A stretch of 64,000 nucleotides of DNA, taken from the NCBI RefSeq assembly GCF_021172045.1, contig NZ_CP087164.1, forward strand, positions 4,402,001 to 4,466,000. Reading direction: 5' to 3'. The notes beneath the pieces are model-generated. The model ran no database searches. It was not told the DNA's origin and saw nothing but the letters and a program-made list of their open reading frames with translations. The position numbers and the translations under genes were made by a program. Position 1 is the stretch's first letter. The number at the start of each line of letters is the position of its first letter. Of this stretch, positions 49,456 to 57,810 are shown piece by piece. This stretch comes from Capillimicrobium parvum (GTDB lineage Bacteria > Actinomycetota > Thermoleophilia > Solirubrobacterales > Solirubrobacteraceae).

Positions 49456-50367
49456 GTGCGAATCGTGTCCCTCGTCCCCCACGCCACGGAGCTGCTGTTC
49501 GCGCTGGGCCTGGGCGACCAGGTCGTGGGCGTCACCCACGAGTGCGACCATCCTACGGAGGCGCTCGAGCGGCCACACGTGACGACCGACCGGCTGCCCC
49601 CGGGGCTGTCGGCGGCCGAGATCGACGCCGCGGTGCGGGAGCGCACGGAGCGCGGCGAGGCGATCTACGACCTCGACGCCGAGCTGCTGGCCGAGCTCGA
49701 GCCCGATCTCATCGTCACCCAGGCACTGTGCCCGGTGTGCGCGGTCTCCTATGACGACGTGCAGGCCATCGCGGCGCGGATGGATCCCGCGCCCAAGGTC
49801 ATCGCGCTGGACCCCAAGACGTTCGGCGAGACGATCAACGACATCCGCACGGTCTCCGACGCCACGGGCGCCAAGGAGGCCGCGTTCGTCCTGATCGCCA
49901 CGATCGCGCGGCGCGTCGAGGCGGTGAAGTCCGCGGTCGCCGATGCCGAGCCGGTGCCCGTCGCGGCGCTCGAGTGGCTCGACCCCCCGTTCGCGGCGGG
50001 CCACTGGACGCCGCAGCTCATCGAGATGGCCGGCGGCTTCGACGTGCTCGGGCTGCCGGGCGAGAGCTCCGAGCAGGTCACCTGGGAGATGGTCAGGGCG
50101 GCCGAGCCGGAGGTCGTGGTCTGCATGCCGTGCGGCTACGACCTCGGCCGCGCCCACGAGGAGGCCGAGGCCTACGCGGCGCAGCTCGGGGCGCTCGGGG
50201 CGCGGCGGGTCGTCGCGATCGACGCGTCGGGCACGTTCTCGCGGCCGGGGCCGCGGCTGGTCGAGGCGCTCGAGCTCATGGCGCACGTCCTGCACCCGGA
50301 TCGGGTGCCCGAGGCGCCGTCCGCGGCGCTCGACGTCGAGGGCGCCGCCCCCGCCGAGCGGACCTGA
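49456..50367 (+). CDS. BtuF/FepB-type cobalamin- or metal-chelate-binding protein, no signal peptide
   Basis: A 303-residue protein of the helical-backbone substrate-binding fold (PF01497 type): VRIVSLVPHATELLFALGL at the start, VVGVTHECDHP, LIVTQALCPVCAVSYDDV, and the EWLDPPFAAGHWTPQLIEMAGG signature. GTG 49456 is the start that fits the family; no signal peptide or lipobox precedes it, so it is probably cytosolic, as are many cobalamin-binding proteins of this form in actinobacteria. No ribosome site is visible and its upstream DNA is the start of the divergent gene. Confidence 0.82.
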   Translation: MRIVSLVPHATELLFALGLGDQVVGVTHECDHPTEALERPHVTTDRLPPGLSAAEIDAAVRERTERGEAIYDLDAELLAELEPDLIVTQALCPVCAVSYDDVQAIAARMDPAPKVIALDPKTFGETINDIRTVSDATGAKEAAFVLIATIARRVEAVKSAVADAEPVPVAALEWLDPPFAAGHWTPQLIEMAGGFDVLGLPGESSEQVTWEMVRAAEPEVVVCMPCGYDLGRAHEEAEAYAAQLGALGARRVVAIDASGTFSRPGPRLVEALELMAHVLHPDRVPEAPSAALDVEGAAPAERT

Positions 50368-50372
50368 CCGCG

Positions 50373-51230
50373 TCAGATGTGGGGGCTGCCGAGCCCCGCG
50401 CCGCCCGCGACGGCGATCGCCGCCGCGATGGAGCCCACCGCGATGACCGCGCAGCCCGCGTAGCCGAGTGACGACTGGCGCCGGCGGTCCGCGTACTGGA
50501 ACGCGAAGCCGGCGAGGGCGCCGCCGATCAGCCCGCCCACGTGGCCGCCGATCGAGACGTTGTTCAGCACGAACCCGAGGACCAGGTTGATGATGATCAG
50601 CCAGCCGATGAACGTCTGGAACGGGTCGATCCCGCGCGATCGCATCTCGACGAACGCAAAGCCCATCAACCCGAAGATCGCGCCCGAGGCGCCGACGGTC
50701 AGCGCTTCGGGTTCGAGCAGCAGCGCGCCGAACGAGCCCGCCAGCAGCGACGTGAAGTAGACGATGCCGAAGCGCACCGACCCGATCGCGGGCTCGAGCA
50801 TCTGCCCGAGGATCCACAGCAGGTACATGTTGAACAGGATGTGGAAGATCGAGGCGTGCAGGAAGCCGCCGGTGATCAGCCGCCAGTAGTCGCCGTGCGC
50901 GACGCCGATGTCCGTGAACCGGAAGTGCCCGATGAGGGCACCGTTCTCGGTGATCGTCCCGTTGCCCACGCCGTTCAGGCCGCCCGTGCCGCTGGCGATC
51001 TCCGCCAGGTAGACCAGCACGCAGACCGCGATGAGCGCCTTCGTGACCGGCGCGTGCTGTCCCGCCGCGCGGACGTTCGCCGCCGTGCGCACCTTCGTCT
51101 TCTGGCTTGCGCACTCGGGGCAGCGCATACCGACCGGCGTCGGCGTCATGCAGTCCGGACAGATGGGCCGCCCGCAGGACGAGCAGGAGACGCCCGTCTC
51201 GCGATCTGGGTGGCGGTAGCAGGTGGCCAT
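50373..51230 (-). CDS. Rhomboid intramembrane serine protease with zinc-binding N-terminus
   Basis: A 285-residue membrane protease. The first 45 residues hold B-box-like zinc ligands (CYRH, CSSC, CPDC, CPEC). Six or seven helices follow with the catalytic serine in TVGASGAIFGLMG and the histidine in SIGGHVGGLIGG; HILFNMYLLWILGQMLE is the usual second-helix motif. It cuts single-span proteins within the membrane. Stop is six bases from the convergent BtuF-like gene. Confidence 0.9.
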   Translation of the reverse strand: MATCYRHPDRETGVSCSSCGRPICPDCMTPTPVGMRCPECASQKTKVRTAANVRAAGQHAPVTKALIAVCVLVYLAEIASGTGGLNGVGNGTITENGALIGHFRFTDIGVAHGDYWRLITGGFLHASIFHILFNMYLLWILGQMLEPAIGSVRFGIVYFTSLLAGSFGALLLEPEALTVGASGAIFGLMGFAFVEMRSRGIDPFQTFIGWLIIINLVLGFVLNNVSIGGHVGGLIGGALAGFAFQYADRRRQSSLGYAGCAVIAVGSIAAAIAVAGGAGLGSPHI

Positions 51231-51297
51231 TCCTTGAACCGATCAAGATAGCGGCGCCCTCGGCGCCGCCCCGTCACTCCGGCCCGCGCGCGTGCGG

Positions 51298-52017
51298 CTA
51301 CGCCGGCGTGACCGACACGTACGGCTCCACGGACGGCGTCATGCTGCCGCCGGCCGGCTCGTCGGTGATGAGCACCGCCTTGGCGCCGCTCGGGTCCCCG
51401 CGCAGCATCACCGAGCCGCGCCCGGCGCGGTCGACGGTGAACACGGCGTCGGGCCGTGGCTTGTTCCCGCGCAGGATCCACACCTGGTACACCCGGCCCG
51501 GCGGCGGCGCCGGCATGTTCGTGAAGCGCAGCTCGGCCCGGTCGCCGCGCTGGACGAGCTCGCCGCTCGCGCCCTGCGCGCGGGCGATCGCCGTGACCGG
51601 CCGAGTGCTCTGCGACGGACCGGAGTCCGACACGAGCACCCCGGTCACCACACCGACCGCCAGCAGCGCCGCCGCGCCGGTCGCGAGGATCCACGGCCGC
51701 GCGAGGAGCCGGCTCCACCAGCCTCTGCGCTCCCTGCGCTCGGGCCGGTCGGCCTCGGGGCCCGCGGCGGCCAGCAGCTGCGCCTCGCGCTCGACGACGT
51801 CCATGAGCCGCGCCTTCAGCGCGGGGGACGGCTCGGCGGGGGGCGCGGCGAGCGCCAGCACGTCGGCGACGCCCTGCAGGCGGGCGACCTCGGCCCGGCA
51901 CGCGTCGCAGCCGCGCAGGTGGTCGGCGAACCGCGCCGCCTCCTCGTCGGGCAGCGCGCCGAGCACCCAGACGGCGGCGTCCGACAGCAGCTCGTCGTGG
52001 TCGAAGGAAGTGCTCAC
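51298..52017 (-). CDS. RskA-like anti-sigma factor
   Basis: A 239-residue one-span protein. The N-terminal zinc-binding anti-sigma domain has HLRGCDACRAEVARL (H-x3-C-x2-C); a membrane helix lies near residues 110-130 (WILATGAAALLAVGVVTGVLV); the outer domain is an RskA-type beta fold (FTNMPAPPPGRVYQVWIL). It would hold the preceding sigma factor at the membrane until outer-domain cleavage. GTG overlaps the sigma gene's stop by four bases. Confidence 0.9.
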   Translation of the reverse strand: MSTSFDHDELLSDAAVWVLGALPDEEAARFADHLRGCDACRAEVARLQGVADVLALAAPPAEPSPALKARLMDVVEREAQLLAAAGPEADRPERRERRGWWSRLLARPWILATGAAALLAVGVVTGVLVSDSGPSQSTRPVTAIARAQGASGELVQRGDRAELRFTNMPAPPPGRVYQVWILRGNKPRPDAVFTVDRAGRGSVMLRGDPSGAKAVLITDEPAGGSMTPSVEPYVSVTPA

Positions 52018-52610
52018 GATGCGGTCCCCTGCTGCGCCAGCAGGTCGGCCATCTTCGCCAGTCCGAGGCGCATCCGGCCCTTGATGGTGCCCAGCGGCGC
52101 GCCGAGCATGTCGGCGATCTCGATGTGGGTGAAGCCGCCGAAGTACGCGAGCTCGATCACCCGCAGCTGGTCGGGCGGCAGCGACTGCAGCGCGCTGCGG
52201 ACCTCGCCGGCCTCCTCGCGGCGGGCGACCTCGACCTCGGTGCGCTCGGCCGCCTCGAAGCGCTCCTCGATGCCCTCGTCGCTCGCCCGCCGGCGATCGT
52301 GCACGGTGCCGCGGCGCAGCGCGTCGATGGCCCGGTTGTGCACGATGCCGAGGATCCAGGTGCGCACGGAGCCGCGAGCGCGGTCGTAGCGCGTGTTGGA
52401 GCGCCAGAGCGACAGCAGCGCCTCCTGCACGACGTCCTCGGCCGTGGCGCGCGTGCCGCTCATCCGGTAGGCGAGACCGAACGCCGCGCTCTGGTGACGT
52501 TCGACGATCACCTCGAAGGCGCGAGCCTCGCCGCGCCGCACGAGGTGCATGAGGTCCTCGTCGGCAAGCTGACGCAGAGCGTCTGGCGGCGTTCGGCCCA
52601 CGTCAGGCAT
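52014..52610 (-). CDS. ECF sigma factor (SigK-like)
   Basis: A 198-residue sigma-70-type factor. Region 2: FEVIVERHQSAAFGLAYRMSG with TAEDVVQEALLSLW. Region 4: SLPPDQLRVIELAYFGGFTHIEIADML with GTIKGRMRLGL as the recognition helix. Partner of the RskA-like protein encoded next with overlapping start. ATG 52610 starts MPDVGRTPPD; the longer frame is a shadow of the upstream gene. Probable envelope-stress regulon. Confidence 0.92.
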   Translation of the reverse strand: MPDVGRTPPDALRQLADEDLMHLVRRGEARAFEVIVERHQSAAFGLAYRMSGTRATAEDVVQEALLSLWRSNTRYDRARGSVRTWILGIVHNRAIDALRRGTVHDRRRASDEGIEERFEAAERTEVEVARREEAGEVRSALQSLPPDQLRVIELAYFGGFTHIEIADMLGAPLGTIKGRMRLGLAKMADLLAQQGTAS

Positions 52611-52632
52611 ACGCCCCGGGCCGCCGCCCGGA

Positions 52633-52980
52633 TCAGCGCCAGAGGCGCCGAGCTTCGTGCATGGCGTCGTGGACCGTGCGCTCGGCCAGCTCGAGCACGT
52701 TGTTGGACGCCCTTCGGCGCTGCTTGGAGCGCTGCTTCGTGCGCAGCGCGACGAGCGCCACGCCGGCTGTCGTGCCCGCCAGCACCGCCGCGGCGGGGCG
52801 CACCCAGTTGCGCGGGTCGCGCATCGCGCCGATCTCCCACGCCTCGAGCTCGTCCGCGGCCATCTCGGTGATCGACGTGAGCGTCTCCTCGACGCGGCCC
52901 GCCAGCTCATCCGGCGGGTCGACCGGAGCCAGTGCACGGCGCAGGAGCGCCTCGAAGTCGGTGGCCGCCGCCTCGCTCAC
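52633..52980 (-). CDS. Small membrane protein following an ECF sigma gene
   Basis: A 115-residue protein. A soluble acidic N-terminal part (about 1-58) with helices, one membrane helix (WVRPAAAVLAGTTAGVALVAL), and a basic C-terminal part (RTKQRSKQRRR plus a helix). Its ATG overlaps the stop of the upstream sigma gene by four bases. Position and topology suggest an anti-sigma factor, but no H-x3-C-x2-C motif is present. Family not recognised. Confidence 0.7.
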   Translation of the reverse strand: MSEAAATDFEALLRRALAPVDPPDELAGRVEETLTSITEMAADELEAWEIGAMRDPRNWVRPAAAVLAGTTAGVALVALRTKQRSKQRRRASNNVLELAERTVHDAMHEARRLWR

Positions 52981-53531
52981 CTACCGCCTCCCTTCGACGT
53001 CGAGCCGACGATTCCCTCGAGCTGCCGGATGGCGCGGTGGATGAGCACCTTCGTGGCGCCGTCGCTGCGGCCGAGCGCCCGCGCGATCTCGCGGTTGTCC
53101 ATGCCGAGGGCAAAGCGCATGATCAGCGCCTCGCGGCGGTCGTCCGGCAGCTGCTGGATGCCGGCCAGGATGCGCGAGAGCTCGTCGCGGCCCTCGACGA
53201 GGTCCTCGGTCGTGTGCGGGGCCGTGATGACCGTCGTGTCGTCGATGTGCGTCTGCGGCTTGCGCGAGCGGTCGCGGTACAGGTTCGCGGCGAGGTTGTG
53301 GGCGATGCGGATGAGCCACGGCCGCAGCGGCCGCCCGTCCGACTCCGCCGTCGCGCGCTCGAAGTGGCGGTAGGCCTGCAGGAAGGTCTGCTCGGTGAGG
53401 TCCTCCGCGTCGTGGTGATCGCCCACCCGGTAGTACGCGTAGGAGTAGACGTCGCGCAGGTGTGCGCGGTACAGCGCCGCGAACTGCTCGTCGAGCTCGG
53501 CCTTCCTGGCAGCGGTGTCCGAAGTGGCCAC
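52977..53531 (-). CDS. ECF-type RNA polymerase sigma factor
   Basis: A 184-residue sigma factor. Region 2 has VYSYAYYRVGDHHDAEDLTEQTFL and LRPWLIRIAHNLAANLYRD; region 4 has QLPDDRREALIMRFALGMDNREIARAL and GATKVLIHRAIRQL. No fused extra domain. It lies 24 bases downstream of the plsC-like gene and overlaps the small membrane-protein gene. Likely controlled by that partner. Confidence 0.92.
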   Translation of the reverse strand: MATSDTAARKAELDEQFAALYRAHLRDVYSYAYYRVGDHHDAEDLTEQTFLQAYRHFERATAESDGRPLRPWLIRIAHNLAANLYRDRSRKPQTHIDDTTVITAPHTTEDLVEGRDELSRILAGIQQLPDDRREALIMRFALGMDNREIARALGRSDGATKVLIHRAIRQLEGIVGSTSKGGGR

Positions 53532-53555
53532 GCACCCGAGCCTACCTCGCCCGCC

Positions 53556-54599
53556 TCAGGCCACCGCGCGGACGGGCGCCGCAGTCGAGGAGGGCAGGAG
53601 CGCCGCGAGCTCGCGGTTGAGGCCGCGGTCGTCGGAGGCCACGACGAGCGCGTCGTCGACCGACGCGACCGCCCGTGCGCGGCACCGCTCGGCGATGTAC
53701 GCCGCCGGCAGCTGGCCGTCGACGAGCCCGCTCGCGCCCACCACCACGGCCGCGCGCTCGGAGATGTGCGGGGCGGCCGCGTCCAGCGCGGCCGGCAGCT
53801 CGTCCGCGCCCACGGCGAGCCAGACGAGATCCTGCGAGGAGAGGTCCCCGCCCGCCACCTCGATGTTCGCCGCCTGCAGCGTGGCGGCCGCGCGGGCGGC
53901 CTCGCGCCCGGTCCCCACGATCGCCGCGCGCCGGATCGGCGGGCGTCCGCCCAGCCACTCCCACTGCAGCGCGACGCAGGGCCAGATGCGCTCGGTGACG
54001 GCGCGCGCGAGGTCGGGCGACGGATGCTCGACGCGCGGGAAGCGCAGGGGCCGGCCGATGCGGATGCGCACCTTGTGCGGGCGGATGCGCCAGCCGCGGC
54101 GGATGGCCTCGGTCCCCATGACGGCGACCGGGAGGACCGGGGCGCCGCTCTCGAGCGCCAGACGGCCGACACCGCGCTTCGGACTGCCCAGCGCGCCCGG
54201 GCGCGTGCGCGTGCCCTCGGGGAAGATCACGACGACGTCGCCGCGATCGAGGATCTCGCGCGCCGCCGCCATCGCGTCGCCGTCGCCGTTGCCGCGGTCG
54301 ATCGGGAAGGCACCGAGCGAATTGAGGAACCAGGCCGTCAGCGGCTTGCGGAACAGCTCCTTCTTGGCGACGAAGTACACCGGCCGGCGCACGAGCGTGC
54401 CGATCACGAACGGATCCAGGAACGAGCGGTGGTTGGCGGCGATGATCATCGCGCCCTCCTGGGGCACGTGCTCACGGCCGATGCGGCTCATCCGGAAGTA
54501 GAGGTGGAAGAAGGGCTGGAACAGGCCGCGCACGATCCAGTACAGGAAGGGGTTGACCCCCCGGCGGCGGGCCCGCTCGAGATACGCGGCACGGTCCAT
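53556..54599 (-). CDS. PlsC-type acyltransferase fused to a partial GpsA-like Rossmann domain
   Basis: A 347-residue protein. Residues 1-215 are an AGPAT: ANHRSFLDPF (the HX4D catalytic motif), FPEGTRTRPG and VLPVAVMGTE motifs of 1-acylglycerol-3-phosphate acyltransferase. Residues 225-347 resemble the NAD-binding half of glycerol-3-phosphate dehydrogenase: RRAAIVGTGREAARA, then LVWLAVGADELPAALDAAAP and VVVGASGL. The catalytic half of GpsA is missing. ATG 54599 is used. The enzyme acylates lysophosphatidic acid; the added domain may sense nucleotide or guide substrate. First gene of the sigma cluster. Confidence 0.85.
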   Translation of the reverse strand: MDRAAYLERARRRGVNPFLYWIVRGLFQPFFHLYFRMSRIGREHVPQEGAMIIAANHRSFLDPFVIGTLVRRPVYFVAKKELFRKPLTAWFLNSLGAFPIDRGNGDGDAMAAAREILDRGDVVVIFPEGTRTRPGALGSPKRGVGRLALESGAPVLPVAVMGTEAIRRGWRIRPHKVRIRIGRPLRFPRVEHPSPDLARAVTERIWPCVALQWEWLGGRPPIRRAAIVGTGREAARAAATLQAANIEVAGGDLSSQDLVWLAVGADELPAALDAAAPHISERAAVVVGASGLVDGQLPAAYIAERCRARAVASVDDALVVASDDRGLNRELAALLPSSTAAPVRAVA

Positions 54600-54648
54600 G
54601 TGGGTGAGTACCCCGGGTGGCCGCGCGTCGTTACAGTGGAGCTGACCC

Positions 54649-55182
54649 ATGGCGATCGACACCGCACAGACCCTCCGAGGAGCGCTGGCCGGCGCCGTGG
54701 CCGCCGGCGTGTGGGCCGCCCAGCAGCCGCTCGACAAGCGCGTCTTCGGCATCGACTACGACGACACCGAGCTGCTCGGCAAGCTCGTCACCCGGCGCAC
54801 GGTCCCGGCCCGGCTCGTGGGCACGGCGATCCACCTGGCCAACGGCGCGCTGTTCGGCGCCGTCTACGCCAACGTGGCCCCGCGGCTGCCGCTGCCCTCG
54901 TGGGCGCGCGGGCCCGCCGCCGCGCTGGCCGAGAACTTCGGCACGTGGCCGCTCGCCGCGGTCAGCGACCGCGTGCACCCCGCGCGCGAGGACCTGCCCG
55001 CGCTCGCCGGCAACCGCGCCGCACTGGCGCAGGCCACGTGGCGCCACCTCATCTTCGGCGTCGTGCTCGGCGAGCTCGAGCGGCGGCTGAACACCCCGTC
55101 CGACGCCGAGGTGCCCAGCTACGAGCACGTCATCAGCTCCAACGGCCACGGGTCGCTCGAGCACGCCGTGCGCAGCCCCTGA
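54649..55182 (+). CDS. Membrane-associated hypothetical protein
   Basis: A 177-residue protein, with hydrophobic glycine/alanine segments at about 10-27 (ALAGAVAAGVWAAQQPL), 62-80 (AIHLANGALFGAVYANVAP) and near 125-145. It has the look of the YagU/DUF1440-type or related small membrane proteins, but I cannot name it. The last 30 residues are polar. ATG 54649 is divergent from the acyltransferase gene, with 49 bases between. Confidence 0.6.
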   Translation: MAIDTAQTLRGALAGAVAAGVWAAQQPLDKRVFGIDYDDTELLGKLVTRRTVPARLVGTAIHLANGALFGAVYANVAPRLPLPSWARGPAAALAENFGTWPLAAVSDRVHPAREDLPALAGNRAALAQATWRHLIFGVVLGELERRLNTPSDAEVPSYEHVISSNGHGSLEHAVRSP

Positions 55183-55206
55183 TCCGCGCCACGCCCAACC
55201 GGCCCC

Positions 55207-55279
55207 GCCCGCTTAGCTCAACTGGTCGAGCACGTCACTTGTAATGACGGGGATCTCGGTTCGAATCCGAGGGCGGGCG
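55207..55279 (+). tRNA. tRNA-Thr(TGT)
   Basis: Cloverleaf folds fully: acceptor GCCCGCT with GGCGGGC (one G-U), D stem GCTC/GAGC, anticodon stem CGTCA/TGACG with loop CTTGTAA (anticodon TGT, reads ACA), and T arm CTCGG-TTCGAAT-CCGAG. Seventy-three bases with discriminator G; CCA is not encoded. Threonine identity follows from the anticodon. It lies 33 bases before the FKBP gene. Confidence 0.95.
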
Positions 55280-55312
55280 CTCACGCAGGCCCAACCACTA
55301 CCCTGCCGCGCG

Positions 55313-55882
55313 ATGCGACGCCTCCTGCTCCCCAGCCTCGCCGTCCTCGCGCTCGCCGCCGCCGGATGCGGCAGCGACGACACCTCGTCGTCCACCTCGG
55401 GCACGTCCGCGGCCGGGGCGGCCACCGGAACCGGAACGGCCACGGTCGCGCCGGCGCCGACCGCGCCGTCGACGACACCTACCCAGGCGGCCACCGACCC
55501 TGCGCTGGATCAGAAGCCGGAGGTCAACGTGCCGGACCGGCCGGCGCCGAGGAAGCTGAAGATCCGCGACATCGTCGAGGGGACCGGGGCCGAGGCGAAG
55601 GCCGGCGACGTCGTCACGGCCGACTACGTCGGAGTCCTCTACAAGAGCGGCAAGCAGTTCGACGCGTCGTGGGACCGCGGGCAGCCGATCAACTTCCAGC
55701 TCGGCGTCGGGCAGGTCATCCCGGGGTGGGACCAGGGCCTGCAGGGCATGAAGGTCGGCGGCCGGCGCGAGCTGACCATCCCGCCGGACCTGGCGTACGG
55801 CACGGAGGGGTCGCCGCCCGTCATCCCCCCGAACGCGCCGCTGGTCTTCGTCGTCGACCTGCGGGCCGTCGAGCCGGGCTGA
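55313..55882 (+). CDS. FKBP-type peptidyl-prolyl isomerase lipoprotein
   Basis: A 189-residue lipoprotein: signal MRRLLLPSLAVLALAAAGC with lipidated Cys19, a Ser/Thr/Ala/Pro-rich linker to about residue 70, and an FKBP domain. Landmarks: VVTADYVGVLYKSGKQFDASW, GQVIPGWDQGLQGMKVGGRR and ELTIPPDLAYG. It speeds proline isomerisation of exported proteins. ATG 55313 gives the signal exactly. Next gene begins 5 bases after the stop. Confidence 0.92.
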   Translation: MRRLLLPSLAVLALAAAGCGSDDTSSSTSGTSAAGAATGTGTATVAPAPTAPSTTPTQAATDPALDQKPEVNVPDRPAPRKLKIRDIVEGTGAEAKAGDVVTADYVGVLYKSGKQFDASWDRGQPINFQLGVGQVIPGWDQGLQGMKVGGRRELTIPPDLAYGTEGSPPVIPPNAPLVFVVDLRAVEPG

Positions 55883-55887
55883 GCACG

Positions 55888-56952
55888 ATGGGCGCGGTGG
55901 ACGCGCTCGTCGCCGACGCGCTGCGGATCTGCGCGGTCGCGGCGCCCACGTTCGACGAGGGCGCCCGTGCCGCGCTGGTCGCGGACCTGCTGCGCGAGGC
56001 GGGCGCGCGCCCGGAGGTCGACGCCGTGGGCGACGTCGTCGCGCGCTTCGGCCCGGAACATGGGCCGGCGGCGATCGTCGCCGCCCATCTCGACACGGTC
56101 TTCGACGCGGCGACGCCGCTGCAACCGCGCCGCGACGGCGATCTCCTGCGCGGCCCCGGGATCGGCGACGACTCGCTCGCCGTCGCCGCGCTCGTGCATC
56201 TCGCCCGGCGGCTCGGGGCGGCACCGCCAGGCCACCCCGTGGTGCTCGCGGCGACGGTCGGCGAGGAGGGCCTCGGCGACCTGCGCGGCGCCCGGGCCCT
56301 GCTCGACGACGTCGAGTGCGACGCGTTCGTCGCGCTCGAGGGGCACGGACTCGAGTCGATCCAGATCGCCGGCATCGGCTCGGCGCGACTGATCGCCACC
56401 ACCCGCGGGCCCGGCGGGCACTCCTGGGGCGACCGCGGCACGCCGAGCGCCGTCCACGCCCTCGTCGGGGCACTGCACGCGGCGCTGCGCGCCGCCGGGC
56501 GCGGCCACGTGAACGTGGGGGTCGTCCGCGGCGGCACGACGATCAACACCATCGCCGCGGAGGCCGAGGCGGAGATCGACCTGCGCGACGAGGACGACGC
56601 GGTGCTGGACCGCCGGACGGCGGCGGTCACCGCCGCGCTGCAGACCGCGCGCGCGGAGGTGCGCCAGGTCGGCCGGCGCCCCGCGGGGCGTACGCCGGCG
56701 GACCATCCGCTCGTCGCGGCGGCCCAGGCCGCGCGCGCGGCCGCGGGTCTGGGGCCGGCCGAGGAGAGCGCCTCCTCGACCGACGCCAACGCCGCGATGG
56801 GACGGGGCATCCCGGCGGTCTGCGTGTCGCTGACGCACGGCGCGAACGCCCATCGCATCGACGAGCACGTCGAGCTCGCTCCGCTGCCCGCGGGCCTGGC
56901 CGCGGTCGAGCATCTGCTCGACGCGCTCGGCCGCGGGCTGGGCGATCGCTGA
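55888..56952 (+). CDS. M20-type zinc metallopeptidase
   Basis: A 354-residue cytosolic co-catalytic zinc peptidase. Ligand motifs in order: AAHLDTVFD (His, Asp), GPGIGDDSL (bridging Asp), GEEGLGD (catalytic Glu), and the dimerisation insert with GPGGHSWGDRG. The last histidine lies in SLTHGANAHRIDEH. Closest in style to tripeptide aminopeptidase/carboxypeptidase G2 members. Substrate unknown. Same direction and 5 bases after the FKBP gene. Confidence 0.88.
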   Translation: MGAVDALVADALRICAVAAPTFDEGARAALVADLLREAGARPEVDAVGDVVARFGPEHGPAAIVAAHLDTVFDAATPLQPRRDGDLLRGPGIGDDSLAVAALVHLARRLGAAPPGHPVVLAATVGEEGLGDLRGARALLDDVECDAFVALEGHGLESIQIAGIGSARLIATTRGPGGHSWGDRGTPSAVHALVGALHAALRAAGRGHVNVGVVRGGTTINTIAAEAEAEIDLRDEDDAVLDRRTAAVTAALQTARAEVRQVGRRPAGRTPADHPLVAAAQAARAAAGLGPAEESASSTDANAAMGRGIPAVCVSLTHGANAHRIDEHVELAPLPAGLAAVEHLLDALGRGLGDR

Positions 56953-57073
56953 GCGGCTGCCGAGCGCCAGACCGCTCCGCAAGCTCTGCTGCAGTGTTCC
57001 TGCGATCGCCGGGTGGTGGAGTAGTGTCGCCCGCGCGCGTCCTTTTCCCTGCTCGCACCGGAGGTTTCATCCC

Positions 57074-57712
57074 TTGCGCACACTTCGCAAGCGCCTGTCA
57101 TACGCCAACGTCGCGTCATCGCTGGCGCTGTTCCTGGCCATCTCCGGCGGCACCGCGATGGCCGCCGCGACGATCAGCTCCAGCGACATCAAGACCCACG
57201 CGGTCACCGGGTCGAAGATCGCCAAGAACGCGGTCACGAAGTCGAAGATCAAGGCCAATTCCGTCGGCGCCTCGGAGATCCAGGAGAACTCGATCACGAG
57301 CGCCCAGGTCCAGTCGGGCTCGCTGCAGGCGTCGGACTTCGCGAGCGGCCAGCTGCCCGCCGGCCCGCAGGGCCCGGCCGGCCCTCCCGGCTCCGGTGCC
57401 GGCATCAGCGGCGTCGTCAGCCCCGGCGGCACCCTCGTGTACGGCACGGGCGTCGCCGCGGTCTCCGTCGGCGGTGCCGGCGTGTACACCGTCTCGTTCA
57501 ACCAGAACGTGAGCCAGTGCCCCGCGGTCGCCTCGATCGGCGGCTACCAACTCGGCGGCAACACGGCGAGCGCGTCCAACGGCGGCACGGTCTCCCTGCA
57601 GCCCGGCGGCAACGTCAGCACGACCGCCGCCCAGCAGATCACGTTCATCACCCGGGACCTCAACGGCGTCAACGCGCCGCTGCCGTTCCACTTCGGCGTC
57701 TTCTGCTCCTGA
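57074..57712 (+). CDS. Secreted surface protein with short collagen-like stretch
   Basis: A 212-residue exported protein. TTG 57074 is the start, nine bases after GGAGG. The signal region RLSYANVASSLALFLAISGG is widespread in Thermoleophilia surface proteins. Repeats of the type TGSKIAKNAVTKSKIKANSVG follow, then GPQGPAGPPGSG (collagen-like triplets) and a C-terminal beta-rich domain with two cysteines (NVSQCPAVAS, FGVFCS). Probably displayed on the surface; ligand unknown. This gene is the best lineage marker in the window. Confidence 0.82.
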   Translation: MRTLRKRLSYANVASSLALFLAISGGTAMAAATISSSDIKTHAVTGSKIAKNAVTKSKIKANSVGASEIQENSITSAQVQSGSLQASDFASGQLPAGPQGPAGPPGSGAGISGVVSPGGTLVYGTGVAAVSVGGAGVYTVSFNQNVSQCPAVASIGGYQLGGNTASASNGGTVSLQPGGNVSTTAAQQITFITRDLNGVNAPLPFHFGVFCS

Positions 57713-57727
57713 GTCGTGGTCGGCGGT

Positions 57728-57754
57728 CCGGGGCGTCCCGTTGGGGCGCCCCGG
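57728..57754 (+). terminator. Strong hairpin after the collagen-like gene
   Basis: CCGGGGCG (57728-57735) pairs with CGCCCCGG (57747-57754); inner TCCC/GGGG pairs extend the stem to about 12 pairs around a GTT loop. It begins 16 bases after the stop at 57712 and precedes the next gene's ribosome site by about 40 bases. No T-run follows. Confidence 0.6.
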
Positions 57755-57810
57755 TCGCCGGGTAGGCCGTTCGGGGATGATGGGACCGAACGCAGAAGGA
57801 GCCGATCCGC

